Shown piece after piece: positions 1-5,381 of a stretch of DNA of 5,931 bases (positions within the stretch are counted from its first letter, which is position 1; each line of letters starts with the position of its first letter). The stretch spans positions 1 to 5,931 of the forward strand of contig JBDZVX010000144.1 of assembly GCA_040255925.1 (NCBI GenBank). The letters run 5' to 3'. The notes beneath the pieces were generated by a model. It saw nothing but the letters and a program-made list of their open reading frames with translations. It did no database searches and was not told the origin of the DNA. The stretch is from Nitrolancea sp040255925. GTDB lineage: Bacteria > Chloroflexota > Chloroflexia > Thermomicrobiales > Thermomicrobiaceae. The translations under genes were made by a program, and so were the position numbers.

Positions 1-244
1 GCTCGGTCATCCTCAGCGCTGCCGTCGCCTCACGGACCGATTGCTCGGTCGCCGGGTCGATCGTCGGTTTCCCGCGCCGCTGGCGGTATTCGGCGCCGAG
101 CATTGAAAAGATGACGGCGTGCCATTCGGAGAGGCTGGTATGGCCGTTCTCCTCACCGACTTCCTTGCCCGCCTTCATCCCCGCGCCGATCATCTGTAGC
201 TCTTGATCGGAGAGTTTCTGAACAGCCTGGGTTAGATCCACCAT
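1..244 (-). CDS. Hypothetical protein, N-terminal 81 residues (cut by left window edge)
   Basis: An open frame starts at the ATG whose first base is 244 and runs leftwards off the window with no stop. It encodes 81 residues beginning MVDLTQAVQKLSDQELQMIG. A near-perfect Shine-Dalgarno, GGAGGTGA (249-256 read on the minus strand), lies four bases before the ATG, which makes the start and the gene itself credible. The visible part is soluble and mostly predicted helical, rich in Glu, Lys, Ala and Gln, with one Trp at residue 41. It has no signal peptide, membrane segment, cysteine cluster or nucleotide-binding motif. I do not recognise the family. The gene reads in the same direction as the metal ATPase upstream of it, but 244 non-coding bases with a hairpin-rich repeat lie between them, so co-transcription is doubtful. 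The C-terminus and total length are unknown. Confidence 0.72.
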   Translation of the reverse strand, partial: MVDLTQAVQKLSDQELQMIGAGMKAGKEVGEENGHTSLSEWHAVIFSMLGAEYRQRRGKPTIDPATEQSVREATAALRMTE

Positions 245-416
245 TCCGTCACCTCCTGGCACCATCGCGCTCGTCATCCTCGGCACCCCGGTAACCCGTG
301 AACTTGGCCCGAACGGCCGTGCCGATTCTCTCCCGTTCGTCCGAATTATGCTCGGCCTGAGAATCGCGGAACAGCCCAATCTACGGCCCCCACCCCTGGG
401 CGACCCTCACCCCCGA

Positions 417-442
417 CCCCTCTCCCAAGTCTGGGAGAGGGG
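417..442. repeat. Hairpin within the repeat element: 11-bp stem, 4-base loop
   Basis: CCCCTCTCCCA (417-427) pairs perfectly with TGGGAGAGGGG (432-442) around the loop AGTC. The stem is very GC-rich and would be stable as RNA from either strand. No run of T follows on either strand, so it is not a standard intrinsic terminator, although it could still slow polymerase or protect the 3' end of the ATPase transcript. Confidence 0.75.
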
Positions 443-461
443 AGCACATGTCGAAACTTTT

Positions 462-487
462 CCCCTCCCCTAGAATTGGGGGAGGGG
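462..487 (-). terminator. Hairpin just after the metal ATPase stop; possible transcript 3' end
   Basis: CCCCTCCCC (462-470) pairs with GGGGAGGGG (479-487), a 9-bp perfect stem with an 8-base loop. On the minus strand it begins two bases after the ATPase stop codon (489-491). The base-pairing is plain, but the terminator role is inferred from position only, because the minus-strand sequence after the stem is AAAAGTTTC rather than a U-tract. It also belongs to the larger repeat element. Confidence 0.35.
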
Positions 488-488
488 G

Positions 489-2645
489 CTAGGGGTGGGG
501 GCTGTTCAACCGACCATTGCATTGGACGACGAGCGGGGCAAGCCGGGGAGCACGATGCTGCGTGATACCCGGCACGGTGCCCGATTCCGCTGGATCGTAC
601 CGGATCAACCGGCTCGAATTGAGCACCACCGCGACCGTACTCAGGTTATGGAGCGCCGCCGCCACGAACGGATTCAGCACACCGAGCGCGCCGAGGGCCA
701 TCCCGAGGCCGTTGAGCCCGAGCGCGAACGCATAGTTCTGCTTGATGACCGAAAGCGTTCTCCGGCTCAGATCAATCACCGACGGCACACCACTTACGTC
801 GCCGTCCGCCAGCACAACATCCGCGGCTTCGATCGCGACATCCGATCCGTGCGCACCGATGGCGATCCCGACATCGGCGGCGGCCAGCGATGGTCCGTCG
901 TTGATGCCATCACCAACCATCGCGACGCTGTGACCGTCCTGCCGCAGCTCCCGCACGCACCGGAGCTTCTCTTCCGGCAGGAGTCCCCCTTGAAACTGGT
1001 CCAAGCCCAATTCGCGCGCGACAATCCCAGCCGGCCCCGCCGCGTCTCCGCTCAGGAGGATTAGCGGCCTGATCCCGGCCGCGCGCAGTGAATCAACCAA
1101 CCGTCTCGCCTCGGGGCGGATCTGATCAATGACGCCGAGAAGGCCGAGGAGCTTGCCGTTCACCGCGATGTAAATCACCGTCTCTCCCTGGCGACGTAGC
1201 GACTCCGCTCTGGCGACAACCCATTCCGGAACATCAACCGCGAAGTCATCCATCAATCGCCGGTTGCCGATAAGGACCCGGTCCCCATTGATGTCGGCCC
1301 GCATCCCACGTCCGGCCAGGAACTCGCAGTCCTCATGGTCCGGGATCTCCAGATCGCGGTTACGGCTGTGCCGCACGATGGCTCGAGCCAGCGGATGAAG
1401 CGAGTGGAGTTCGCCACTCGCCGCCATAGCCAGGATCTCCTCCGGCTGGATAGCGGGATCGAAGGAGAGGACGTGCTCGACGCGCGGATGCCCGGTCGTC
1501 AGCGTGCCGGTCTTATCGAGGACGACGCAATCAACGCTTGCGGCCGCTTCGAGCGAGGTGCCACCCTTGATCAGCATACCGCGCCGGGCGCCATTCCCAA
1601 TCGCCGCGCTAACCGCGGTCGGCGTCGCCAAACCAGCAGCGCAGGGACACGCCACGAGCAGCATGCTGACCGCTCGCCGGAGATCACGCGTAAGCAGAAA
1701 CACAAGCCCGGCCGCGAGAAAGGAAACCGGGACGAACCGGCGAGAGAACCGGTCTCCGAGCGTTTCCAACGGAGCCTTCAGCTCACGGGCCGTCTCCACC
1801 CGCTGAATCAACCGTCCGACGGCCGTATCCATCCCTACGCGCGCCGCTCTGACCCGGAGCGCACCCTCCTCAACGACCGTCCCCGCATACACGCTCGATC
1901 CGGAGGATCGGACCACCGGCAAGGACTCACCGGTGATCGGCGCCTGATTCACCGTTCCGCGCCCATACTCAACCGTCCCATCGGCCGGAATCTTCTCGCC
2001 GGTGTAGACGGCCACGAGATCTCCCGGCTTCACCAACTCGAGCGGCACCCGCCGTTCACTGCCGTTCAGCACCAGCCACGCTTCGCGGTCACCTACCGAA
2101 AGTAAATCGTTGATCGCCCGGCGGGTACGCCGGAGGACGATCGACTCGATGTACTCGCCAAGGTTCAGGAGCCAGAGGACGGTCAGCGCGGTGACGCGCT
2201 CCCCCAGCAGGAACGAGGCGACCGTCGCCGTGGTAATCAGCGTGTCGGTGTTGACTGGGGACGAGCGAGAGAGCGCTCGCAATCCGCCTCGAAAGTATGG
2301 GTAGCCGGTCGCGATGGTGGCTGCCAGAGGAAGCCCGAACTCCAGCGCGGCTGGAAGGGCGAGAGCTGAGAAGAAAACACCACGGACGGTATAGGCGCTC
2401 AGGGCTACGCCACCTATGGCGAGCCGCGCCACGTCGTGCTTGTTTGCTCCGACGGCGTGGTCGTGGCCCTCCTGGCGCTCTCGTCCAGCGCTACGTTCAG
2501 CGGAAAACGATCGACCTCTACTCGATCCACCGAAGACACGGCCGGCGGCACGACCCACGCGCTCTCCAGCCCGGCCCATCCAGCGGGAAATCCGCCAAGG
2601 CGCCGGGGCCTGGCGGTCACTTTTCGGCGGTTGGGCCTCAGGCAT
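489..2645 (-). CDS. ctpC: CtpC-like P1B-type heavy-metal-transporting ATPase (HMA domain absent)
   Basis: This is an integral inner-membrane pump that uses ATP to export a transition metal. The 718-residue product has the family landmarks in order: actuator TGES (238-241), the transmembrane metal-site CPC (333-335), the phosphorylated Asp in DKTGT (377-381), the nucleotide-binding HP (417-418), SGD in place of the usual TGD (532-534), and the hinge GDGIND (578-583). The phrases VALTVLWLLNLGEYIES, RRTRRAI, FSRRFVP, GNGARRG and HNLSTVAVVLNSSRLIRY closely match my recollection of Mycobacterium tuberculosis CtpC, reported as a Mn(II) (or Zn) exporter. The YN/MxxS signature of Cu(I) CopA pumps is missing. 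The metal is therefore inferred from family. Residues 1 to about 70 lack the usual GMxCxxC metal-binding domain; they are Arg/Ser/Gly-rich and end in a His cluster (GHDHAVGANKH). About 35 residues follow the conserved LIRY end, the last few encoded by the repeat. I chose the ATG at 2645 because GGGAAGGTG lies nine bases before it; an in-frame GTG at 2657 would add four residues. Confidence 0.93.
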   Translation of the reverse strand: MPEAQPPKSDRQAPAPWRISRWMGRAGERVGRAAGRVFGGSSRGRSFSAERSAGRERQEGHDHAVGANKHDVARLAIGGVALSAYTVRGVFFSALALPAALEFGLPLAATIATGYPYFRGGLRALSRSSPVNTDTLITTATVASFLLGERVTALTVLWLLNLGEYIESIVLRRTRRAINDLLSVGDREAWLVLNGSERRVPLELVKPGDLVAVYTGEKIPADGTVEYGRGTVNQAPITGESLPVVRSSGSSVYAGTVVEEGALRVRAARVGMDTAVGRLIQRVETARELKAPLETLGDRFSRRFVPVSFLAAGLVFLLTRDLRRAVSMLLVACPCAAGLATPTAVSAAIGNGARRGMLIKGGTSLEAAASVDCVVLDKTGTLTTGHPRVEHVLSFDPAIQPEEILAMAASGELHSLHPLARAIVRHSRNRDLEIPDHEDCEFLAGRGMRADINGDRVLIGNRRLMDDFAVDVPEWVVARAESLRRQGETVIYIAVNGKLLGLLGVIDQIRPEARRLVDSLRAAGIRPLILLSGDAAGPAGIVARELGLDQFQGGLLPEEKLRCVRELRQDGHSVAMVGDGINDGPSLAAADVGIAIGAHGSDVAIEAADVVLADGDVSGVPSVIDLSRRTLSVIKQNYAFALGLNGLGMALGALGVLNPFVAAALHNLSTVAVVLNSSRLIRYDPAESGTVPGITQHRAPRLAPLVVQCNGRLNSPHP

Positions 2646-2654
2646 GGGAGAATA

Positions 2655-2663
2655 CACCTTCCC
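2655..2663 (-). promoter_or_regulatory. Ribosome-binding site that decides the ATPase start
   Basis: Read on the minus strand this is GGGAAGGTG, then nine bases, then the ATG at 2645. The same GTG could itself serve as a start (2657), but then the purine-rich run would touch the start codon with no spacing, so it works better as the Shine-Dalgarno of the ATG. Confidence 0.5.
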
Positions 2664-2771
2664 TACAATCGGGTGCTGGAACCGGCTCCTGCAACAGCCA
2701 TGCCCCCGGTTTTACATGTGTCGGCCCAGGCACCGGTCCCCCCAATCCCAATGTTGGGCGTATCGTGTGGC

Positions 2772-2801
2772 CCCCGGATGGTGATGAATCACCCGCCGGG
2801 G
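2772..2801 (-). terminator. Hairpin between the DUF3224 gene and the metal ATPase gene
   Basis: CCCCGG (2772-2777) pairs with CCGGGG (2796-2801). After a 2x2 mismatch, GGTGA (2780-2784) pairs with TCACC (2789-2793), leaving a four-base loop. It lies 38 bases past the DUF3224 stop on the minus strand and about 125 bases before the ATPase start. This is the right place to end the DUF3224 transcript, but there is no following T-run on either strand, so termination is inferred from position and stability only. The rest of 2646-2839 shows no gene and no convincing -35/-10 pair. Confidence 0.35.
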
Positions 2802-2839
2802 ATCCTGTGTTATTGACAAAGGATCGCGAGCCTGTCCGG

Positions 2840-3235
2840 TCAGTCCAACTCGTAATCAAGCGTGTAGGCCGTGGCCTTGCCATCCCAGGCGTAGCTTCCC
2901 TCGCCACTGAGGCGCCGCAGATCCCCGGTTCCGGCGCCCGGCACCACAACCCACGAACCCTTCACCCCACCGTCGTCGAACGTCCCACTGTGCCGCAGCA
3001 CAAAGCTCCCCGATTGGCCGGCAATCTGGCCGGTCACGTGTTCCAAGCCAACATAGCTGCCTGAACCGTCGGAACGGTAGACCAGGAGGTACTCTGTGGT
3101 CGCTGCACCCGCGATGTCGCCATGAAAGGTGTCGACGCAGTGAACGTGGGTAAGCTTTCCACCCCCGGGGATTTCGCTGACCGTCGTCTCCTCCCAATCT
3201 TTGGTGTCGAACGTTCCGGCCGCCTGTGTGGTCAT
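2840..3235 (-). CDS. DUF3224 domain-containing protein
   Basis: A 131-residue soluble protein that is almost entirely one DUF3224 domain, a small beta-barrel family (SO1590-like) of unknown function. Family-like features are FHGD at 37-40, SDGSGSYVGLEHVTG at 55-69, GSFVLRHSGTF at 76-86 and VVPGAGTGDLRRLSGEG at 97-113. The length is about that expected for the whole domain. There is no signal peptide or membrane segment; one Cys (33) and several His (30, 32, 38, 66, 82) are present. The frame stays open upstream to 3403, but the extra 56 residues look unlike the family and would run through the promoter region. The ATG at 3235, five bases after AGGGAG, is the clear start. It is divergent from the WYL regulator across a 122-bp gap containing an inverted repeat, so that regulator is its likely controller. 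Its biochemical role is not known; a ligand-binding barrel is only a guess from the fold. Confidence 0.9.
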   Translation of the reverse strand: MTTQAAGTFDTKDWEETTVSEIPGGGKLTHVHCVDTFHGDIAGAATTEYLLVYRSDGSGSYVGLEHVTGQIAGQSGSFVLRHSGTFDDGGVKGSWVVVPGAGTGDLRRLSGEGSYAWDGKATAYTLDYELD

Positions 3236-3317
3236 GGCTGCTCCCTTCACTCTTACCCGTGATGGCCGCGCCGTCGGACCGGCGCTCAGCACCTTCCCAC
3301 AGAGCCTACTGTCCATA

Positions 3318-3336
3318 CCTGCCATCTTCTGGCAGG
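3318..3336. promoter_or_regulatory. Candidate operator: perfect 7-bp inverted repeat with 5-bp spacer
   Basis: CCTGCCA (3318-3324), spacer TCTTC, TGGCAGG (3330-3336). It sits in the gap between the divergent DUF3224 and WYL regulator genes. Relative to a transcript starting at the regulator's ATG it spans about -40 to -22, covering the -35 region. Such placement is typical of a site where a dimeric regulator controls itself and its divergent neighbour. That the WYL protein binds it is inference. A repeat this short could also occur by chance in a GC-rich spacer. Confidence 0.5.
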
Positions 3337-3344
3337 ATTTGTCG

Positions 3345-3350
3345 TACACT
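3345..3350 (+). promoter_or_regulatory. -10-like hexamer placing the WYL regulator transcript start at its ATG
   Basis: TACACT fits the TAnnnT core of a sigma-70-type -10 box. Seven bases (3351-3357) separate it from the A of the ATG at 3358, so the expected transcript start is at or next to the start codon. No Shine-Dalgarno-like purine run precedes that ATG, which agrees with a leaderless mRNA. No good -35 hexamer is seen; the inverted repeat occupies that region. Confidence 0.45.
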
Positions 3351-3357
3351 ACCGCGT

Positions 3358-4329
3358 ATGCGAGCGAGCCGGTTAATCTCCATCCTATTGCTCCTCCAGA
3401 CACGCGGGCGGATGACCGCGCAGGAACTGGCGGAGGAGCTTGAAGTCTCGATACGGACCGTCTACCGCGATGTCGAGTCCCTCGGCGCGGCAGGCGTGCC
3501 GCTGTACGCCGACCGTGGCCCGGCGGGCGGGTACCAGTTGCTCGACGGCTATCGAACGCGTTTGACCGGTCTAACGTCCGGCGAGGCGGAGTCTCTCTTC
3601 CTTGCGGGAATACCCGGACCGGCCGCGGAACTCGGCCTGGGAACCGTGCTGGCAGGGGCTCAGCTCAAGCTACTGGCCGCGCTCCCGCCGGAACTCCGTT
3701 CACGTGCTGGACGGATTAAAGAACGGTTTCACCTGGACGCGCCGGGATGGTTCCACGAAGGCGACGAATCGCCTCACCTGTCGGTGGTCGCGGACGCCGT
3801 ATGGAACCAGCGCGCGCTCAACGTGCGATATCGGCGCTGGGGCGGAGAGGTGGACCGGACGCTCGACCCGCTCGGCCTGGTCCTGAAAGCGGGTGTGTGG
3901 TATCTCGTAGCGAGCGTTTCAGGGCAGATACGCACCTATCGTGTCTCTCGCATCCTGGAACTGGAGACCCTGCACCAACACTTCGAACGGCCCGAGGGAT
4001 TTGACCTGGCCGGCTACTGGCAAACTTGGGCCGAGCAGTTCCAGACCAGGCTATACCAGGCGGAGGCAGTCGTCCGGCTCTCGCCTCGGGCGATCGAGCT
4101 GTTGCCCCACTTTTTCTCTCCCGAAGCATCACGAGCCGCGAAAGCGAGTGCCCTCCCAGTTGATCCGGACGGCTGGGTACAGGTCGTGCTCCCAATCGAA
4201 TCCATCGAGCATGCGTTTCACGACTTGCTCAGATTTGGCGCCGACGCGGAGGTCGTGGCACCACAAGCGTTGCGCGAGCGGATGACCGGAGCCGCTGACG
4301 CGCTGGCGAGGGTCTACCGGAATCGCTAA
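3358..4329 (+). CDS. WYL-domain, DeoR/YafY-type helix-turn-helix transcriptional regulator
   Basis: A cytoplasmic DNA-binding regulator of 323 residues, normal for the family. Residues 1-55 form the winged helix-turn-helix: LISILLLLQTRGRMTAQELA leads into ELEVSIRTVYRDVESLGAAG (the recognition region around SIRTVYRDV), followed by the wing GPAGGYQLL (54-62). The WYL domain covers about 140-205 and contains the literal tripeptide W181-Y182-L183 and RTYRVSRI (192-199), thought to bind a small ligand or nucleic acid. The C-terminal WCX extension covers about 235-320. The frame is open back to 3226, but that part (MWSWLLPSLL...) is unlike the family and would overlap the promoter. MRASRLISIL at 3358 matches the usual family start, though no ribosome-binding site precedes it. 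The likely targets are itself and the divergent DUF3224 gene, through the repeat at 3318-3336. Ligand and sign of regulation are unknown. The next gene starts 113 bases later with its own promoter. Confidence 0.92.
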   Translation: MRASRLISILLLLQTRGRMTAQELAEELEVSIRTVYRDVESLGAAGVPLYADRGPAGGYQLLDGYRTRLTGLTSGEAESLFLAGIPGPAAELGLGTVLAGAQLKLLAALPPELRSRAGRIKERFHLDAPGWFHEGDESPHLSVVADAVWNQRALNVRYRRWGGEVDRTLDPLGLVLKAGVWYLVASVSGQIRTYRVSRILELETLHQHFERPEGFDLAGYWQTWAEQFQTRLYQAEAVVRLSPRAIELLPHFFSPEASRAAKASALPVDPDGWVQVVLPIESIEHAFHDLLRFGADAEVVAPQALRERMTGAADALARVYRNR

Positions 4330-4363
4330 CCGCTGACCGCCCGCCAGGCGATTCATGGTGCTG

Positions 4364-4372
4364 TGTTATGAT
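4364..4372 (+). promoter_or_regulatory. Extended -10 promoter for mdh-moeA
   Basis: TGT followed by TATGAT (4367-4372) matches an extended -10 element (TGn TATAAT) with one mismatch in the hexamer. No convincing -35 box is present at the usual distance, which extended -10 promoters tolerate. The predicted start near 4379 gives a leader of about 64 bases before the mdh ATG at 4443. Confidence 0.5.
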
Positions 4373-4393
4373 GGCTGCCGGGCACGGATAACG

Positions 4394-4420
4394 AGTTACC
4401 GGAAGCCCAATGCCGGTACT
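4394..4420 (+). promoter_or_regulatory. Small hairpin in the mdh leader
   Basis: AGTTACCGG (4394-4402) can pair with CCGGTACT (4413-4420), giving eight pairs with one bulged T and a 10-base loop. It lies between the predicted transcript start and the Shine-Dalgarno AGGAGG (4433-4438). It is a modest structure that could be an mRNA-stability element, or chance. No known riboswitch pattern is recognised. Confidence 0.25.
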
Positions 4421-4442
4421 GATAATCGAGCGAGGAGGACGA

Positions 4443-5369
4443 ATGCGGGCAAAGGTTACGGTGGTGGGAGCCGGAATGGTCGGCGCGACAACCGCCCAGT
4501 ACCTCGCTCACCGGGATATTGCCGATATCGTGCTGGTGGATATCGTCGAGAACCTGCCGCAGGGAAAGGCGCTGGATCTGACCGAGGCTGGGCCGGTCAT
4601 TGGCTACGATACCGCGATCACCGGCGCCAACGACTACGAGCCAACCGGGAACTCAGACGTCGTCGTCATCACCTCCGGCTCGCCGAGAAAGCCTGGGATG
4701 AGCCGCGACGACCTGCTCCGGATCAACATGAACATCGTCCGCGCGGTCACCGAACAGGTGGTGACTCGTTCTCCCAACGCCGTGATCGTGGTCGTGACCA
4801 ACCCGTTGGACGCGATGTGTCACGTGGCGTTGGAGGCATCCGGGTTCCCTCCGGCGCGCGTTCTCGGTCAGGCTGGAGTCCTCGATTCCGCCCGCTTTCG
4901 CGCCTTCGTCGCCATGGAGCTGAACGTATCACCGAAGGATGTCACCGCGTTTGTCCTTGGCGGCCACGGTGACACGATGGTACCGGTGCCGCGCCTTTCG
5001 ACCGTGGCCGGTATTCCGATTCCCGAGCTTCTGCCCGCCGAACGGATCGACGCGATTGTGGAACGGACGCGCGATGGCGGGGGTGAGATCGTCCGACTCC
5101 TTGGGACGAGCGCCTATTACGCCCCGGCAGCGTCAACCGCAGATATGGTCGAGGCCATTCTTCTCGATCAGAACCGGATTCTGCCGGCCAGCGTTCGCCT
5201 CACCGGCCAGTTCGGTATCGACGGGCTCTACGTCGGTGTACCGATCAAACTCGGTGCCGGTGGCGTGAAGCAGGTCATCGAGGTGGCGCTGACCGATCAG
5301 GAACTCAATGCCCTTCACCGTTCAGCCTCCGCGGTCCGCGAGCTTGTCGAGGCGATGAAGAACCTGTGA
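4443..5369 (+). CDS. mdh: Malate dehydrogenase, NAD-dependent, LDH-like type
   Basis: A cytoplasmic enzyme that interconverts malate and oxaloacetate with NAD in the TCA cycle. The 308-residue product is full length for the LDH-like MDH group. Visible landmarks are the Rossmann loop GAGMVG (9-14) and Asp33 after the second strand, which favours NAD over NADP. The specificity loop SPRKPGMSRDD has Arg82, which marks malate rather than lactate dehydrogenase (LDH has Gln here), and Arg88 as the catalytic-loop arginine. Asn120 is in VTNPLD, Asp148 and Arg151 are in VLDSARF, and the catalytic His175 is in GGHGDTM. No key residue is missing. The ATG at 4443 follows AGGAGG by four bases; an upstream in-frame ATG at 4410 would add 11 residues that include the translated Shine-Dalgarno, so it is rejected. 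It is the first gene of a probable two-gene unit with moeA. Confidence 0.97.
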   Translation: MRAKVTVVGAGMVGATTAQYLAHRDIADIVLVDIVENLPQGKALDLTEAGPVIGYDTAITGANDYEPTGNSDVVVITSGSPRKPGMSRDDLLRINMNIVRAVTEQVVTRSPNAVIVVVTNPLDAMCHVALEASGFPPARVLGQAGVLDSARFRAFVAMELNVSPKDVTAFVLGGHGDTMVPVPRLSTVAGIPIPELLPAERIDAIVERTRDGGGEIVRLLGTSAYYAPAASTADMVEAILLDQNRILPASVRLTGQFGIDGLYVGVPIKLGAGGVKQVIEVALTDQELNALHRSASAVRELVEAMKNL

Positions 5370-5381
5370 TGGAGTCCAGCA

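Larger units (their letters stand above)
369..507. repeat. Palindromic interspersed-type repeat element (about 139 bp) with matching ends and two hairpins
   Basis: The element is bounded by GAACAGCCC (369-377) and its exact reverse complement GGGCTGTTC (499-507). A second perfect pair is GCCCCCACCCCT (386-397) against AGGGGTGGGGGC (491-502). The left side carries extra bases (around 378-386) between its outer and inner arms. Inside are two further palindromes of C-rich then G-rich sequence (417-442 and 462-487). There is no coding potential. The size, terminal inverted repeats and internal hairpins fit a non-autonomous, MITE-like or REP-like repeat. I associate similar C-rich/G-rich palindromes with many high-GC genomes, but its copy number cannot be seen here because only one copy is in the window. 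No flanking target-site duplication is obvious. The right end overlaps the last codons and TAG stop of the ATPase gene. Confidence 0.7.

Noticed and set aside
345..350. CATAAT on the minus strand as a -10 box for the partial gene at 1-244
   Set aside because: No -35 box lies at a fitting distance and there is no TG extension; it is too weak to annotate.
369..507. CRISPR or tandem-repeat array
   Set aside because: The repeats are inverted rather than direct, have no regular spacers, and fold into hairpins.
1335..2105. Long plus-strand open frame (256 codons) opposite the ATPase gene, with a similar one at 495-1064
   Set aside because: Both lie wholly antisense to conserved ATPase motifs, have Arg/His-rich compositions typical of antisense frames in GC-rich DNA, and resemble no family.
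2813..2818. TTGTCA on the minus strand as a -35 box for the ATPase gene
   Set aside because: No TAnnnT-like hexamer occurs at 16-19 bases downstream of it, so no promoter can be supported.
2297..3064. Plus-strand open frame of 255 codons across the ATPase 5' end, the gap and the DUF3224 gene
   Set aside because: It crosses two well-supported minus-strand genes, is Arg/Pro/Gly-rich, and shows no recognisable domain.
3226..3357. Upstream extension of the WYL regulator (44 extra residues)
   Set aside because: The added sequence is unlike any regulator N-terminus, overlaps the DUF3224 start region and the inverted repeat, and family members begin at the MRASRL-like segment.
3236..3403. Upstream extension of DUF3224 (56 extra residues)
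   Set aside because: It would overlap the regulator's first codons and the shared control region; the ATG at 3235 has a good ribosome-binding site and yields exactly the domain.
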